Part shown: in pieces, positions 51,313 to 59,843 of the stretch | How the letters are laid out: every line of letters starts with the position of its first letter | Position numbering within the stretch: the stretch's first letter is position 1 | Assembly (NCBI GenBank): GCA_963808775.1 | Contig: CAWEGR010000004.1 | Span: 659,779 to 723,778 of the forward strand | Source of the DNA: JACVRW01 sp963808775 | GTDB taxonomy: Bacteria; Actinomycetota; Thermoleophilia; Solirubrobacterales; Thermoleophilaceae | Length of the DNA stretch: 64,000 nucleotides | Direction of reading: 5' to 3' | The notes under the pieces: model-generated | Seen by the model: only the letters and a program-made list of their open reading frames with translations | What the model was told of the DNA's origin: nothing | Databases searched by the model: none | Position numbers and translations under genes: made by a program

Positions 51313-51339
51313 TTGTGCGAATTGGTTCGTGACTAGGAT
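51313..51339 (+). promoter_or_regulatory. Candidate promoter of folE2, leaderless start
   Basis: TTGTGC (51313-51318) and TAGGAT (51334-51339) with a short 15-base spacer. The -10 box ends only 11 bases before the ATG at 51351, and no ribosome-binding site is present, consistent with a leaderless mRNA. Confidence 0.3.
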
Positions 51340-51350
51340 TGGGCGCGGCC

Positions 51351-52344
51351 ATGACCGACCGTCTCATGCTCCTCGGGAGCGACGTCCAGGCCCGCCGCCC
51401 CTCCACCCACGTGAGTCTCTCGCGCGTCGGCGTGACCGGTGTCGAGAAGGTGATCCGCATCGGCGGGAACGGAACGGAGCAGCTCTTCTACGCCGAGCTC
51501 GAGTGCTTCGTCGACCTCGGGCCGGAGCAGAAGGGCGCGCACATGTCGCGCTTCGAGGAGGTCATCAACGAGGCCATCGACGAGGTGATCCTGGGCGAGG
51601 CCTTCAAGGCCGAGACGCTCGCGGCGCACATCGCCGAGCGCGTGCGCGAGCGCCAGGAGGCGCTCCGCGCCGAGGTCACGATCGCCGCGCGCTACCCGGA
51701 GCACAAGCCCGCCCCCGCGTCCGGCAGCTCCGACGCAGGAGATCTACACGATGTTCGGCGCGGCGGTGGCGTCCGGGACCGGCACCCGCCGGCTGATCGG
51801 CGTGGAGGCTCAGGGCATGACCGCCTGCCCGTGCGCGCAGGAGATGGTCATGGAGCGCTCGCAGGAGCGCCTCACCGAGGCCGGCTTCAGCGACTCCGAG
51901 ATCGCGCGCGTGTTCGAGTCGGTCCCGGTGGCCACGCACAACCAGCGCGGCATCGGCACGCTCCACGTGGGCTGCCCCGAGGGCTGCGAGGACGCGGTGC
52001 GCGCAGAGGACCTGCTCGAGATCGTCGAGGCCTCGATGAGCTCCGAGATCTACGAGCTGATGAAGCGCTCGGACGAGGTCGAGGTCGTCGAGAAGGCGCA
52101 CATGCACCCGCGCTTCGTCGAGGACTGCGTGCGCGAGATGGTGCGCATGGCGACGGAGCGATTCGAGTCGCTCGGGCCGAACGCGTTCATCTCGGCGCGC
52201 CAGGAGAACCTCGAGACGATCCACAAGCACAACGTCGTCGCGGAGCGCCACGGGCTGCTCGGCGAGCTTGCGCTCGAGATCGCGGAAGGCGAGCGCGCGG
52301 CCCGCCACGTGACCATGCGCGAGTGGCTCGAGACGGGCCACTAG
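51351..52344 (+). CDS. folE2: GTP cyclohydrolase FolE2/MptA family (apparent +1 frameshift)
   Basis: About 330 aa after removing one apparent extra base near 51731. The family signature Phe-Val-Asp-Leu-Gly-Pro-Glu-Gln-Lys-Gly-Ala-His-Met-Ser-Arg-Phe is in the first part. The second resumes Pro-Thr-Gln-Glu-Ile-Tyr-Thr-Met-Phe-Gly and contains the metal-site Cys in Met-Thr-Ala-Cys-Pro-Cys-Ala-Gln-Glu. These enzymes open GTP to make 7,8-dihydroneopterin triphosphate (or its cyclic phosphate) for folate-type cofactors, using a metal other than zinc where zinc is limiting. It is divergent from the sigma gene. Confidence 0.9.
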
Positions 52345-52377
52345 GGCCGACGCCCGGCACGCGGTGTTTCTCGAAGC

Positions 52378-52413
52378 AATTCGTCAGCTGACTGATCAAT
52401 CCGCTGACGAATT
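52378..52413. repeat. 11-bp perfect inverted repeat downstream of folE2
   Basis: AATTCGTCAGC (52378-52388) and GCTGACGAATT (52403-52413) with a 14-base spacer, in the 217-bp gap before the next gene. AT content is higher than in the surroundings. No T-run follows; operator or RNA hairpin. Confidence 0.5.
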
Positions 52414-52561
52414 CCTCGAACCTGGGAGGGAGCGCGACCGGCTTCGCGGGAGTGCGTAGGCTTCACCCAAATCGGTTGGCCGTCCGGCCATTCGGGTTTC
52501 ATCGCTCAAGCTCGAAGGGAACTCCTGCCGATACAAGCCCGGTAACCACGCACGGAGGCGC

Positions 52562-53008
52562 ATGACGCAAAGCCGGCACATCCCCCTTTCTCAGGACGCA
52601 GCCCTCGTGGTGGCCCTCGCGGGCACCGCGATGCCCTTCGCCCACTCGGCGGAGGACGAGGCCGAGCGCTGGCTGCGCGCGTTGCGGCTGCACGGCCAGG
52701 TGGGCGCCTCACTTCAGGCGCTCGGTGTGGGCGAGGCGCCCCTCATGACGGGGACGGAGCACGAGCACTCGGAGGGTCACGGCACCCCCACGCTCGGGCC
52801 CGACGTGCTCGACGAGGTCACGCGCCGCGCATCCGAGTTCGCGACGGCGCGCGAGGCCGGCACCGTCGGCACCCCGGACCTGATGTTCGCGGTGCTCGAC
52901 GTCTACGGGAAGCTCTTCGACCGCGCTCTCTACCTGCGCGGGACCAGCCGCGAGGAGCTCGTCGAGCGCCTCGTGGCCTCCGGCGCCACCAGCCTCCCTA
53001 CGGATTGA
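52562..53008 (+). CDS. Protein with a Clp N-terminal-like helical domain, function unknown
   Basis: 148 aa, mostly helical, no signal peptide or membrane segment. Two half-repeats resembling Clp-N (double Clp) helices can be seen. One is around Ala-Leu-Val-Val-Ala-Leu-Ala-Gly-Thr-Ala; the other is around Ala-Arg-Glu-Ala-Gly-Thr-Val-Gly-Thr-Pro-Asp-Leu-Met-Phe-Ala-Val-Leu, matching the ClpC phrase before Leu-Leu. A Clp-adaptor or Clp-N-only protein is possible but the similarity is weak. It ends by overlapping the convergent pgsA by 11 bases. Confidence 0.6.
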   Translation: MTQSRHIPLSQDAALVVALAGTAMPFAHSAEDEAERWLRALRLHGQVGASLQALGVGEAPLMTGTEHEHSEGHGTPTLGPDVLDEVTRRASEFATAREAGTVGTPDLMFAVLDVYGKLFDRALYLRGTSREELVERLVASGATSLPTD

Positions 53009-53570
53009 CGGGGCGCTCGCGCTCCGGCATGCGCGAGGCCTCCTCGAGCTTGCGGCGGAAGTTGAGGAAGTAGTCCGCGCCCGAGACCACGGTCGTCAGC
53101 ACCATCGCGTAGACGAGCGCCTGCACCCAGGCGGCGTCCGGGTCGTTCGCCGCGATCAGCGCGAGCACCGCCGCGATCTGCGTGACCGTCTTGACCTTGC
53201 CGAGCTGGCTCGCCGGGATCACCACGCCCTGCTGCCCGGCCGCGATGCGCAGTCCGCTGACCGCGAACTCGCGCGCGATGATCACCATCGCGACCCACGC
53301 CGCAAGCCGGTCGAGGCTCACGAGGCTGATCAGCGCGGCGGCGATCATCAGCTTGTCCGCGACCGGGTCCATCACCTTGCCGAAGGTGGTGATCGACTCG
53401 CGCGAGCGCGCGATGTAGCCGTCGAGCCCGTCCGTCAGGGCGGCGATCGCAAAGACGATCGCGGCGATGGTCGAGCCGCCCGGGGACTCGACCGTCAGCG
53501 CGACCACGAGCACCGGCACCAGCATGATGCGGATCAGCGTGAGGGCGTTCGGGAGGTTGAGCGGAAACAC
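52998..53570 (-). CDS. pgsA: CDP-diacylglycerol-glycerol-3-phosphate 3-phosphatidyltransferase
   Basis: 190 aa, several membrane segments. The CDP-alcohol phosphotransferase signature is complete: Asp-Gly-Leu-Asp-Gly-Tyr-Ile-Ala-Arg followed at the right distance by Gly-Lys-Val-Met-Asp-Pro-Val-Ala-Asp. The opening Asn-Leu-Pro-Asn-Ala-Leu-Thr-Leu-Ile-Arg is typical of PgsA. Makes phosphatidylglycerophosphate for membrane lipids. It is the last of three minus-strand membrane-protein genes here. Confidence 0.93.
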   Translation of the reverse strand: MFPLNLPNALTLIRIMLVPVLVVALTVESPGGSTIAAIVFAIAALTDGLDGYIARSRESITTFGKVMDPVADKLMIAAALISLVSLDRLAAWVAMVIIAREFAVSGLRIAAGQQGVVIPASQLGKVKTVTQIAAVLALIAANDPDAAWVQALVYAMVLTTVVSGADYFLNFRRKLEEASRMPERERPVNP

Positions 53571-53574
53571 GGCG

Positions 53575-53859
53575 TTAGGGAGCCTCTACCCCGGGGTGCC
53601 GCGCCAGATACTCGATGCCCGCGGTGCTGCCGACCGGTCCGAGCGGCGAGACGGTGGCCGCGAGCAGCCACCAGGGGAAGACGCGGCGGCCGCATCCGAT
53701 GCCGACCAGCACGCACAGGAGTATCCAGCCGACCCCGTGCGTCCAGCCGAGCGCCTGCTCGGCGCTCTCGCCGAGGTCGCCGATCGCGACCACGAGCAGC
53801 GCGGTGAACACGCACACCTCGGCGATCGAGTAGATCCGCACGGCCTGGAAGTACGACAC
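53575..53859 (-). CDS. DUF3817 family small membrane protein
   Basis: 94 aa, three hydrophobic segments, with Arg-Ile-Tyr-Ser-Ile-Ala-Glu near the start, His-Gly-Val-Gly-Trp in the middle and Pro-Trp-Trp-Leu-Leu-Ala, the pattern of DUF3817 proteins common in Actinobacteria. GTG start at 53859, four bases before the pgsA start region. Function unknown. Confidence 0.78.
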   Translation of the reverse strand: MSYFQAVRIYSIAEVCVFTALLVVAIGDLGESAEQALGWTHGVGWILLCVLVGIGCGRRVFPWWLLAATVSPLGPVGSTAGIEYLARHPGVEAP

Positions 53860-53861
53860 AG

Positions 53862-54512
53862 CTACGCCCGCGCCGTCACGATCTGCCTGCGCACGAACAG
53901 CACGCCGCCGAGCGCGAGCACCACGAGCAGGGCGATCGCGACGATGGCCTCGGGCGAGCCGAGATTGGAGAGGCTGCCGCCGAGCGCCGTGTAGGCGAAC
54001 ACCTTCGGCGCTCCGCCGATCAGCGTGCCGAGCGCGAGCGAGAGGTAGGAGAGGCGGGTGAGGCCGGCGCTGTAGTTCACGACCCCCCAGGGAAGCACGG
54101 GCACGATCCGGCTCTGCATGACGGCCACCGCGCCGTGCTCGGTGAGGAACCGCTCGATCGACTTCGTGCGCTCCGGCAGGAGCGCCCCGTGGTGGCCGCC
54201 CGCCAGGTGGCGCGAGATCGCCATCTGCACCAGCGAGGCCGCCACGACCGCCGCGAGGCTGAGCGGGAAGCCGACCGCCGTGCCGAACAAGAGGCCCGCC
54301 GCGCCCGCCAGGATCGGCCACGTGATCACGAAGTTCGCCAGCACGAACAGCGGGATCCAGGCGAGGTAGGCGGCGGCGCCGAGGTCGTCGCCCCAGTCGC
54401 GCACCTCGTCGGGCGTGGGCGTCGTGCCGGTGATCAGCGCGCCCAGGAAGACGCCGCCCACGACCGCCCCGAAGGCGGCGAGACGCAGCAGCGCTGCGCG
54501 CCGGGAGCCCAT
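53862..54512 (-). CDS. TVP38/TMEM64 (VTT domain, DedA-like) membrane protein
   Basis: 216 aa with about six membrane segments. The VTT signature is visible: Thr-Trp-Pro-Ile-Leu-Ala-Gly-Ala-Ala-Gly-Leu-Leu-Phe-Gly near residue 65, and Ser-Arg-Ile-Val-Pro-Val-Leu-Pro-Trp-Gly-Val-Val-Asn-Tyr, with the conserved Arg and Pro of the re-entrant loop. DedA/VTT proteins are implicated in lipid scrambling or flipping, which fits the neighbouring pgsA. ATG at 54512. Confidence 0.88.
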   Translation of the reverse strand: MGSRRAALLRLAAFGAVVGGVFLGALITGTTPTPDEVRDWGDDLGAAAYLAWIPLFVLANFVITWPILAGAAGLLFGTAVGFPLSLAAVVAASLVQMAISRHLAGGHHGALLPERTKSIERFLTEHGAVAVMQSRIVPVLPWGVVNYSAGLTRLSYLSLALGTLIGGAPKVFAYTALGGSLSNLGSPEAIVAIALLVVLALGGVLFVRRQIVTARA

Positions 54513-54544
54513 GGGACGAGAGTAGCCCTCGTACCATTGAGCCC

Positions 54545-54943
54545 GTGCACACGCTCGTCCTCTACTCGCACAGCGAGCGCGCCGACGCGGTCCTGCGCGA
54601 GACCGCCGAGCGCGCCGACGAGCTGACCGTGCTCGTCCTCGCACACCGCGAGGAGCCCGGAAAGGGCTGCTGCGACACCCGCTCCGTGCTCTGGAACGAG
54701 GTCTGCCGCGACCTCGCCGGCGCCGACCTCACCCACGCGGCGCTGGCGCTCAGGGGCGACGAGCGGGCCGAGCTCGCGCTGCTCGAGTGGAGCGGCCTGC
54801 ATCCGGCCGACTCGATCACGGCCGAGGCGCTCCGGCGCGACGCGGACGAGATCGTGCTCGCCGACCCGAAGCGGGTCGGCCTCGGCCGCCGCGAGCGGCG
54901 GCGGCTGCTGCGCCGCTCGCCGCTGCCGGTGAGCGGGCTCTAG
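54545..54943 (+). CDS. Hypothetical protein
   Basis: 132 aa, GTG start. It begins with a Leu-Val-Leu-Tyr-Ser-His-Ser-Glu strand-turn-helix, has a Cys-Cys pair near residue 42, and ends in an Arg-rich helix. A Rossmann-like alpha/beta fold is possible, but no family is recognised. Its stop shares a CTAG with the convergent MFS gene. It is divergent from the VTT gene with 32 bp between. Confidence 0.6.
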   Translation: MHTLVLYSHSERADAVLRETAERADELTVLVLAHREEPGKGCCDTRSVLWNEVCRDLAGADLTHAALALRGDERAELALLEWSGLHPADSITAEALRRDADEIVLADPKRVGLGRRERRRLLRRSPLPVSGL

Positions 54944-56604
54944 CCGGCCTGCAGCACTGGCTCGTTCCGCTCGCGCCCGCCGGCCAGCCGATCGGCGGAG
55001 CGAGCGGAGAAGCGGTGTCCGGTCACGGCGGTGAGGAACGCATCGCGGTCGAGCTGGTAGAGGAGTCCGTCGGTGTTGGCGGTGACCGTGGCGGTGCGCG
55101 GGACGTCGCGCAACAGGGCGATCTCGCCGAACGCGTCTCCGGGGCCCATGGCCGGATAGCGTCCGTGCGTGTTCGCCACGTCGAACTCGCCGTTTGCGAT
55201 GACGTAGAAGCGCATCCCCTGATCGCCCTCGCGCACCACCACGTCGCCGGCGCGCACCGGGCGCTCCTCCGCCCTCAGCGCGAGGTTCTCGATCGTGGCG
55301 AGCGGAAGCGGAGCGAACATCTCCAGGCGGCGCATGGCCTCGAACACTCTGGCGGGCACCTCGCGGCCTGCCTCGAAACGCGCCAGGCCGCGCCAGCGCA
55401 GGACCGCGAGCAGCGGCAGGAGCAGGCCGATCGCGACGAGCGCTCCCTCGATGCCGAACAGGCTGACGAGCAGGGGCGCGAGAACGGCCCCGATGCCGCT
55501 CGTGATCCAGTACGAGCTCTCGACCACCGCGGCCGCGCGTCCAAGCACCTCGTCGGAGGTCAGGCGCTGCAGAAGGGTGAGCCCCGCGGTCTCCACGAGC
55601 GAGTAGCCGAAGCCGACCATCAGCAGCGCCACCACGGTCGCGTATATCTCGGGCACCCCCGCCACGAGCATCAGCGGCACGCCGATCATGAAGAACCCGC
55701 CCGCCAACGCGGGAGCGAGACGGCCGCGCCCGAGCAGCGAGATCGCCGCGATCCCGCCGATCAGCCCGCCGACGCCCCAGACCCCGTTGAGCCACCCGAC
55801 CGAGGCGTTGCTGAGGTCAAGGAGCTCGAGCGTCACCAGTACGACGATCACGTCGACCGCTCCCAGCACGAGGGTCGATGCCGACAGCATGCCGACCAGC
55901 AGGCGCAGCGTCGGCTCGCGAACGATGATTCGAAAGCCCGACACGACCTCGGCAAGCACGCCGTCCTCCTCGTCCTCCTCCCGGTATGCCGGGATCGGGT
56001 CGTGCGGGATGCGGGCGAGCGGCCAGAGCGCGAGCGCGAACACGCCCGCCGTAATGGCGAACGCCGCGCCGAGCGACGTGACCGCGATCATCGCGCCGCC
56101 GAGCAGCGAGCCGACGAGGACGCCGACGTTGTCGACCGCCGTCCAGACCGCGTTCGACGACGCGAGCTGACGAGGCGTCTGGGTGAGACCCGGGAGCAGG
56201 GCGGCCTGCGCGGGGCGGTGGGCGGTCTGGAGACAGGTGAAGACGGCACTCAGGACGAGCACGAGCGCGAGCGACGCGTCCAGCGCCACGGCGGCCCCGA
56301 TCCCGGTCAACAGGAGTGCGCGGCCGAGCGTGATCAGGAGCAGGACGTCACGCCGCGAGTGCCGGTCCACGAGCATGCCCGCGAAGGGCGCCGCGAGACC
56401 GGCAGGCAGCATGCGCGCCAGGCCGGCGGCGCCCACGGCCGCGGCACCGCCCTCGTCATAGGCGTAGACGGCGAGCAGGATGAAGAAGATCCAGCCACCG
56501 ATCGAGGTGGCCGCCCAGGCGAGTTGGAAGCGGCGCAGCTCCGCCGTCGAGAGCGCTTCGGCCAGCGACTCGCGGAACGACTGCGAGTCCTTCGAGCCGT
56601 TCAT
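54940..56604 (-). CDS. MFS transporter fused to a C-terminal cyclic-nucleotide-binding domain (copy A)
   Basis: 554 aa. Residues 1-400 are an MFS carrier of the MFS_3/enterobactin-exporter-like kind, with about eleven to twelve helices and the loop Asp-Arg-His-Ser-Arg-Arg-Asp after helix 2. Residues about 415-540 are a cNMP-binding domain: Val-Val-Val-Arg-Glu-Gly-Asp-Gln-Gly, and the phosphate-binding cassette Phe-Gly-Glu-Ile-Ala-Leu-Leu then Pro-Arg-Thr-Ala-Thr. Both ligand-contacting Glu and Arg are present. Transport may be gated by cAMP or cGMP. The adjacent gene is a close paralog. Confidence 0.9.
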   Translation of the reverse strand: MNGSKDSQSFRESLAEALSTAELRRFQLAWAATSIGGWIFFILLAVYAYDEGGAAAVGAAGLARMLPAGLAAPFAGMLVDRHSRRDVLLLITLGRALLLTGIGAAVALDASLALVLVLSAVFTCLQTAHRPAQAALLPGLTQTPRQLASSNAVWTAVDNVGVLVGSLLGGAMIAVTSLGAAFAITAGVFALALWPLARIPHDPIPAYREEDEEDGVLAEVVSGFRIIVREPTLRLLVGMLSASTLVLGAVDVIVVLVTLELLDLSNASVGWLNGVWGVGGLIGGIAAISLLGRGRLAPALAGGFFMIGVPLMLVAGVPEIYATVVALLMVGFGYSLVETAGLTLLQRLTSDEVLGRAAAVVESSYWITSGIGAVLAPLLVSLFGIEGALVAIGLLLPLLAVLRWRGLARFEAGREVPARVFEAMRRLEMFAPLPLATIENLALRAEERPVRAGDVVVREGDQGMRFYVIANGEFDVANTHGRYPAMGPGDAFGEIALLRDVPRTATVTANTDGLLYQLDRDAFLTAVTGHRFSARSADRLAGGRERNEPVLQAG

Positions 56605-56641
56605 CCGCGCTCACCCTCCCCCGGATGGGGGACGCTGTCAA

Positions 56642-58315
56642 CTAGCCCGCGGCCGCCTCTTGCGTCACCGGCTCCTGCTCCTCGCGCGTGCCGGCGAGGT
56701 TGTTCGCGGCCCGTGCCGAGAAGCGGTGTCCTGTGAGGGCCGTGAGGAACGCGTCGCGGTCGAGCTGGAAGAGCAGGCCGTCGGTCCGCGCGGTCACGGT
56801 CGCCGTGCGCGGGACGTCGCGCAGCAGGGCTATCTCGCCGAACGCCTGGCCGGGTCCCATCGCCGGGAACGAGCCCTCCCTGTTCGCGCAGTCGAACTCG
56901 CCCTCCGCGATCACGTAGAAGCGCGTGCCGTGGTCCCCCTGGCGCACCACGACCTGGCCCGCGTGCACCGCGCGCTCCTCCGCCCTCAGCGCGAGGTTCT
57001 CGATCGTCCCGAGCGGCAGCGGGGCGAACAGGTCGAGGTGGTGGAGCGAGTCGAAGACGCGGGCGGGCACCGGCTTGCCTGCCTCGAAGCGCGCCAGGCC
57101 GCGCCAGCGCAGGATGGCCAGCACCGGCAGCACGAGGCCGACCGCCAGGAGCGCCCCCTCGACCCCGAACAGGGTCACGATGGCGGGGGCGAGCATGGCG
57201 CCGATGCCCGTCGTGATCCAGTACGAGCTCTCGACCACCGCGACGGCGCGGCCGAGCACCTCGTCGGAGGTGAGGCGCTGGAGCAGCGTCATGCCGGCCG
57301 TCTCGACGAGCGAGTAGCCGAAGCCGAGCACGAACAGGGCGAGCACGGTGACCCAGACCTCCGGCAGCGCCGCCACGAGCGTCAGCGGGACGCCGATCAT
57401 GAAGAGGCCCGCAACGAGGCTGCCGGCCAGACGGCCGCGGCCGAGGAGCGGGATGGCGGCGGCTCCGCCGATGAGTCCGCCGACCGCCCAGGAGCTGTTG
57501 AGCCAGCCGACGGAGGCGTTGCTCAGGTCGAGCAGCTCGAGGGTGACGACGACCACGAGGACGTCGGCCGCGCCCTCGATGAACGTCGAGACGGACAGCA
57601 TGCCCACGAGCAGACGCAGGCTCGGCTCCCTCAGGACCGTCCTGAAGCCGGAGGCGAGCTCCTCGAAGGCGCCCTCCTCCTCCTCGTGCTCGCGGTGCGC
57701 CGGGATCGGGTCGCGCGGGATCCGAGCGAGCGGCCAGAGCGCGATGGCGAAGACGCCCGCGGTCAGCGCGAAGCCCGTGCCGAGCGAGGTGACGGCGATC
57801 ATCGCGCCGCCGAGCAGGGCGCCGGCGAGGAAGCCGACGTTGTCGACCGCCGTCCAGACCGCGTTCGACGACGCGAGCTGACGAGGCGTCTGCGTCAGGC
57901 CCGGGAGCAGCGCGGCCTGCGCCGGGCGGTGAGCCGTCTGCAGAGCCGTGAAGATCGCGGCCAGAGCGAGCACGAGCGCGAGCGGCGCGTCCATCGCGAC
58001 GGCCACCCCCACCCCGGTGAGCACGACCGCGCGGCCGAGGGTGATGACCAGCAGGACATCCCGGCGCGAGTGACGGTCCACGAGCATGCCCGCGAAGGGA
58101 GCGGCGAGCCCGGCCGGCAGCATGCGCGCCAGCGCGGCGACGCCGACGGCCGTCGCCCCGCCCTCCTCGTACGCGTAGACGGCGACCAGGATGAAGAAGA
58201 TCCAGCCACCGATCGAGGTGGCGGTCCAGGCAAGCTGGAAGCGGCGGAGCTCCGGGGTCGAGAGCGCTTCGGCCAGCGACTGGCGGAACGACTGCGAGTC
58301 CTTCGAGCCGTCCAT
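56642..58315 (-). CDS. MFS transporter fused to a C-terminal cyclic-nucleotide-binding domain (copy B)
   Basis: 557 aa, collinear and highly similar to copy A over its whole length, including the N-terminal Gly-Ser-Lys-Asp-Ser-Gln-Ser-Phe-Arg and the cNMP cassette Phe-Gly-Glu-Ile-Ala-Leu-Leu with Pro-Arg-Thr-Ala-Thr. The two upstream regions also share GACGCTGTCAAC next to a CCCCCGG tract, so the duplication included the promoter. The ATG at 58315 equals the copy A start by alignment. The frame stays open upstream only because it shadows the divergent gene. Confidence 0.9.
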   Translation of the reverse strand: MDGSKDSQSFRQSLAEALSTPELRRFQLAWTATSIGGWIFFILVAVYAYEEGGATAVGVAALARMLPAGLAAPFAGMLVDRHSRRDVLLVITLGRAVVLTGVGVAVAMDAPLALVLALAAIFTALQTAHRPAQAALLPGLTQTPRQLASSNAVWTAVDNVGFLAGALLGGAMIAVTSLGTGFALTAGVFAIALWPLARIPRDPIPAHREHEEEEGAFEELASGFRTVLREPSLRLLVGMLSVSTFIEGAADVLVVVVTLELLDLSNASVGWLNSSWAVGGLIGGAAAIPLLGRGRLAGSLVAGLFMIGVPLTLVAALPEVWVTVLALFVLGFGYSLVETAGMTLLQRLTSDEVLGRAVAVVESSYWITTGIGAMLAPAIVTLFGVEGALLAVGLVLPVLAILRWRGLARFEAGKPVPARVFDSLHHLDLFAPLPLGTIENLALRAEERAVHAGQVVVRQGDHGTRFYVIAEGEFDCANREGSFPAMGPGQAFGEIALLRDVPRTATVTARTDGLLFQLDRDAFLTALTGHRFSARAANNLAGTREEQEPVTQEAAAG

Positions 58316-58372
58316 GAGCGGTCCACCTTCCCCCGGCAGGGTGACGCTGTCAACCGTGGAATAATCCGCCTC

Positions 58373-58711
58373 GTGGCGACCGAACCCAGCAACCGCTTCG
58401 CGGCCGCGCTCGACCCGCGCGTCCCGATCTACCGGGATTCGTACAACGAGTATTTCGTCGCCCTGCTGTCGATCGGCGGCGCGGCGGCGGGCACGCAGGT
58501 GCCGCTCTACATCGTCATGGCGATCACGGGGCTGTGGTCGCTGCCCGTGTTCGTCGCCGCCTGCGTCGTCTTCGAGCTCGCGGTGATCTTCGGGCTCGCC
58601 CGGCCGCAGATGAAGCCGCAGGAGCGGCTCGCCTGGGTTCTCCTCTGGGGCAGCGTGACCGCGTTCATGGCGTGGGCGTTCTGGCACCTCGTGGCGAGCC
58701 CGACCCTGTAG
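58373..58711 (+). CDS. Small membrane protein, function unknown
   Basis: 112 aa from GTG 58373. A polar N-terminus of about 28 residues is followed by three hydrophobic segments; Gln-Met-Lys-Pro-Gln-Glu-Arg lies in the cytoplasmic loop. No family is recognised. It is divergent from MFS copy B and shares its 57-bp promoter gap. Confidence 0.6.
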   Translation: MATEPSNRFAAALDPRVPIYRDSYNEYFVALLSIGGAAAGTQVPLYIVMAITGLWSLPVFVAACVVFELAVIFGLARPQMKPQERLAWVLLWGSVTAFMAWAFWHLVASPTL

Positions 58712-58739
58712 CCCACGCAAGGCCGCGTAGGGTGGCGCT

Positions 58740-59843
58740 GTGACGATCGCCGTCCCGGCCCGGACCCGCACGTACCTACTCGCCATCGCCGCAACGCTCG
58801 CGGCCTGCGCCGGCCTCGCGCCCGCCGCTCGAGCCGACTACTACCCCTACCAGTACTCCCAGGTGGTCACCTCGCGCTCGAAGACGTACACCGTCCCGTT
58901 CGGGGGCGAGTCGTTCTACGCCGAGGAGCGTGCGTTCAAGGGACCGCGGGTCATCGTGCGCGGCTCGACCACCAACTCGGACACCTACGAGTGCCCGGCC
59001 AACCAGAGCGTCACGAACTGGATGGCGGTCGCGGACGACGCGGACAGCGCCACGCGGAGCTACACGTCGGCCAGCACCGCCATCCTGGCGTCTCCGTGGG
59101 GAGACAGCTACCGGGTCACCACGACCAACTGGAGCTCGGACGACATCAACATCCGCGTCGTCTCGTCCTGCACGAACAACCTCCTCGCGTACCCATACAT
59201 CACGGAGTCGCTGTTGGAGTACATCGAGGATTGGATCGAAGGGCTTCTCGACGACGCGCCCGATTGGGTGGCCCTGGTGCTCGAGGCGTTCGCCTGGGGC
59301 ACGAGCTCAGCGCACTCGGCGAGCGCCGACGCTCCCGTGCAGGCCCAGAGGGGCGGAAACAGCTTCAGGCTCCACAACGGGACCAACAGGCTCGCCCTGC
59401 TCTTCAGGCACCCGAGGCACAGCAGGCGCCCACCCGCCTTCTACCTGGCCACGAATCCCGCCGACGCCGACTGCCGATCGCGCCGGATGCACGTCCCCGT
59501 GATCGATGGCTCCGGCGCCGCGCTGATCGAGCTGCGCTGCCGGGGGCTGAAACGAGGTGCCACCGCGCGGCTGACGATCCGCAAGGGGATCCGGCGAACC
59601 TTCCGCCTTCACGAGGGCAACGGCACCGTGCGCATCCGCCTCGACAAGCCGCCCGGAACGGTCGAGCCCCTGGTTCACCTGAGCACCCGTCCGGCCAACG
59701 CACCCTGTCGGACGCTCCGTCACCGCCTGCGTTTGACGCGAAGGACGATGGACCTGCGGATCGACGGGCGCTGTGGCCGCGCCGCGCGCGGCGCGATCGG
59801 GGCTCTCTACGTCGGCGGACTGCTTGCTGCAAGGAACAGATGA
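58740..59843 (+). CDS. Secreted hypothetical protein
   Basis: 367 aa with a signal peptide ending near Ala-Ala-Arg-Ala-Asp. Residues 33-140 are rich in Tyr, Ser and Thr with two cysteines (Tyr-Glu-Cys-Pro and Ser-Ser-Cys-Thr), probably a beta-rich extracellular domain. The C-terminal 150 residues are very basic with three Cys pairs, and two partly repeated phrases (Phe-Tyr-Leu-Ala-Thr-Asn-Pro-Ala-Asp-Ala and His-Leu-Ser-Thr-Arg-Pro-Ala-Asn-Ala) suggest a duplicated subdomain. No family is recognised. The stop overlaps the monooxygenase ATG (ATGA), so they are coupled. Confidence 0.7.
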   Translation: MTIAVPARTRTYLLAIAATLAACAGLAPAARADYYPYQYSQVVTSRSKTYTVPFGGESFYAEERAFKGPRVIVRGSTTNSDTYECPANQSVTNWMAVADDADSATRSYTSASTAILASPWGDSYRVTTTNWSSDDINIRVVSSCTNNLLAYPYITESLLEYIEDWIEGLLDDAPDWVALVLEAFAWGTSSAHSASADAPVQAQRGGNSFRLHNGTNRLALLFRHPRHSRRPPAFYLATNPADADCRSRRMHVPVIDGSGAALIELRCRGLKRGATARLTIRKGIRRTFRLHEGNGTVRIRLDKPPGTVEPLVHLSTRPANAPCRTLRHRLRLTRRTMDLRIDGRCGRAARGAIGALYVGGLLAARNR

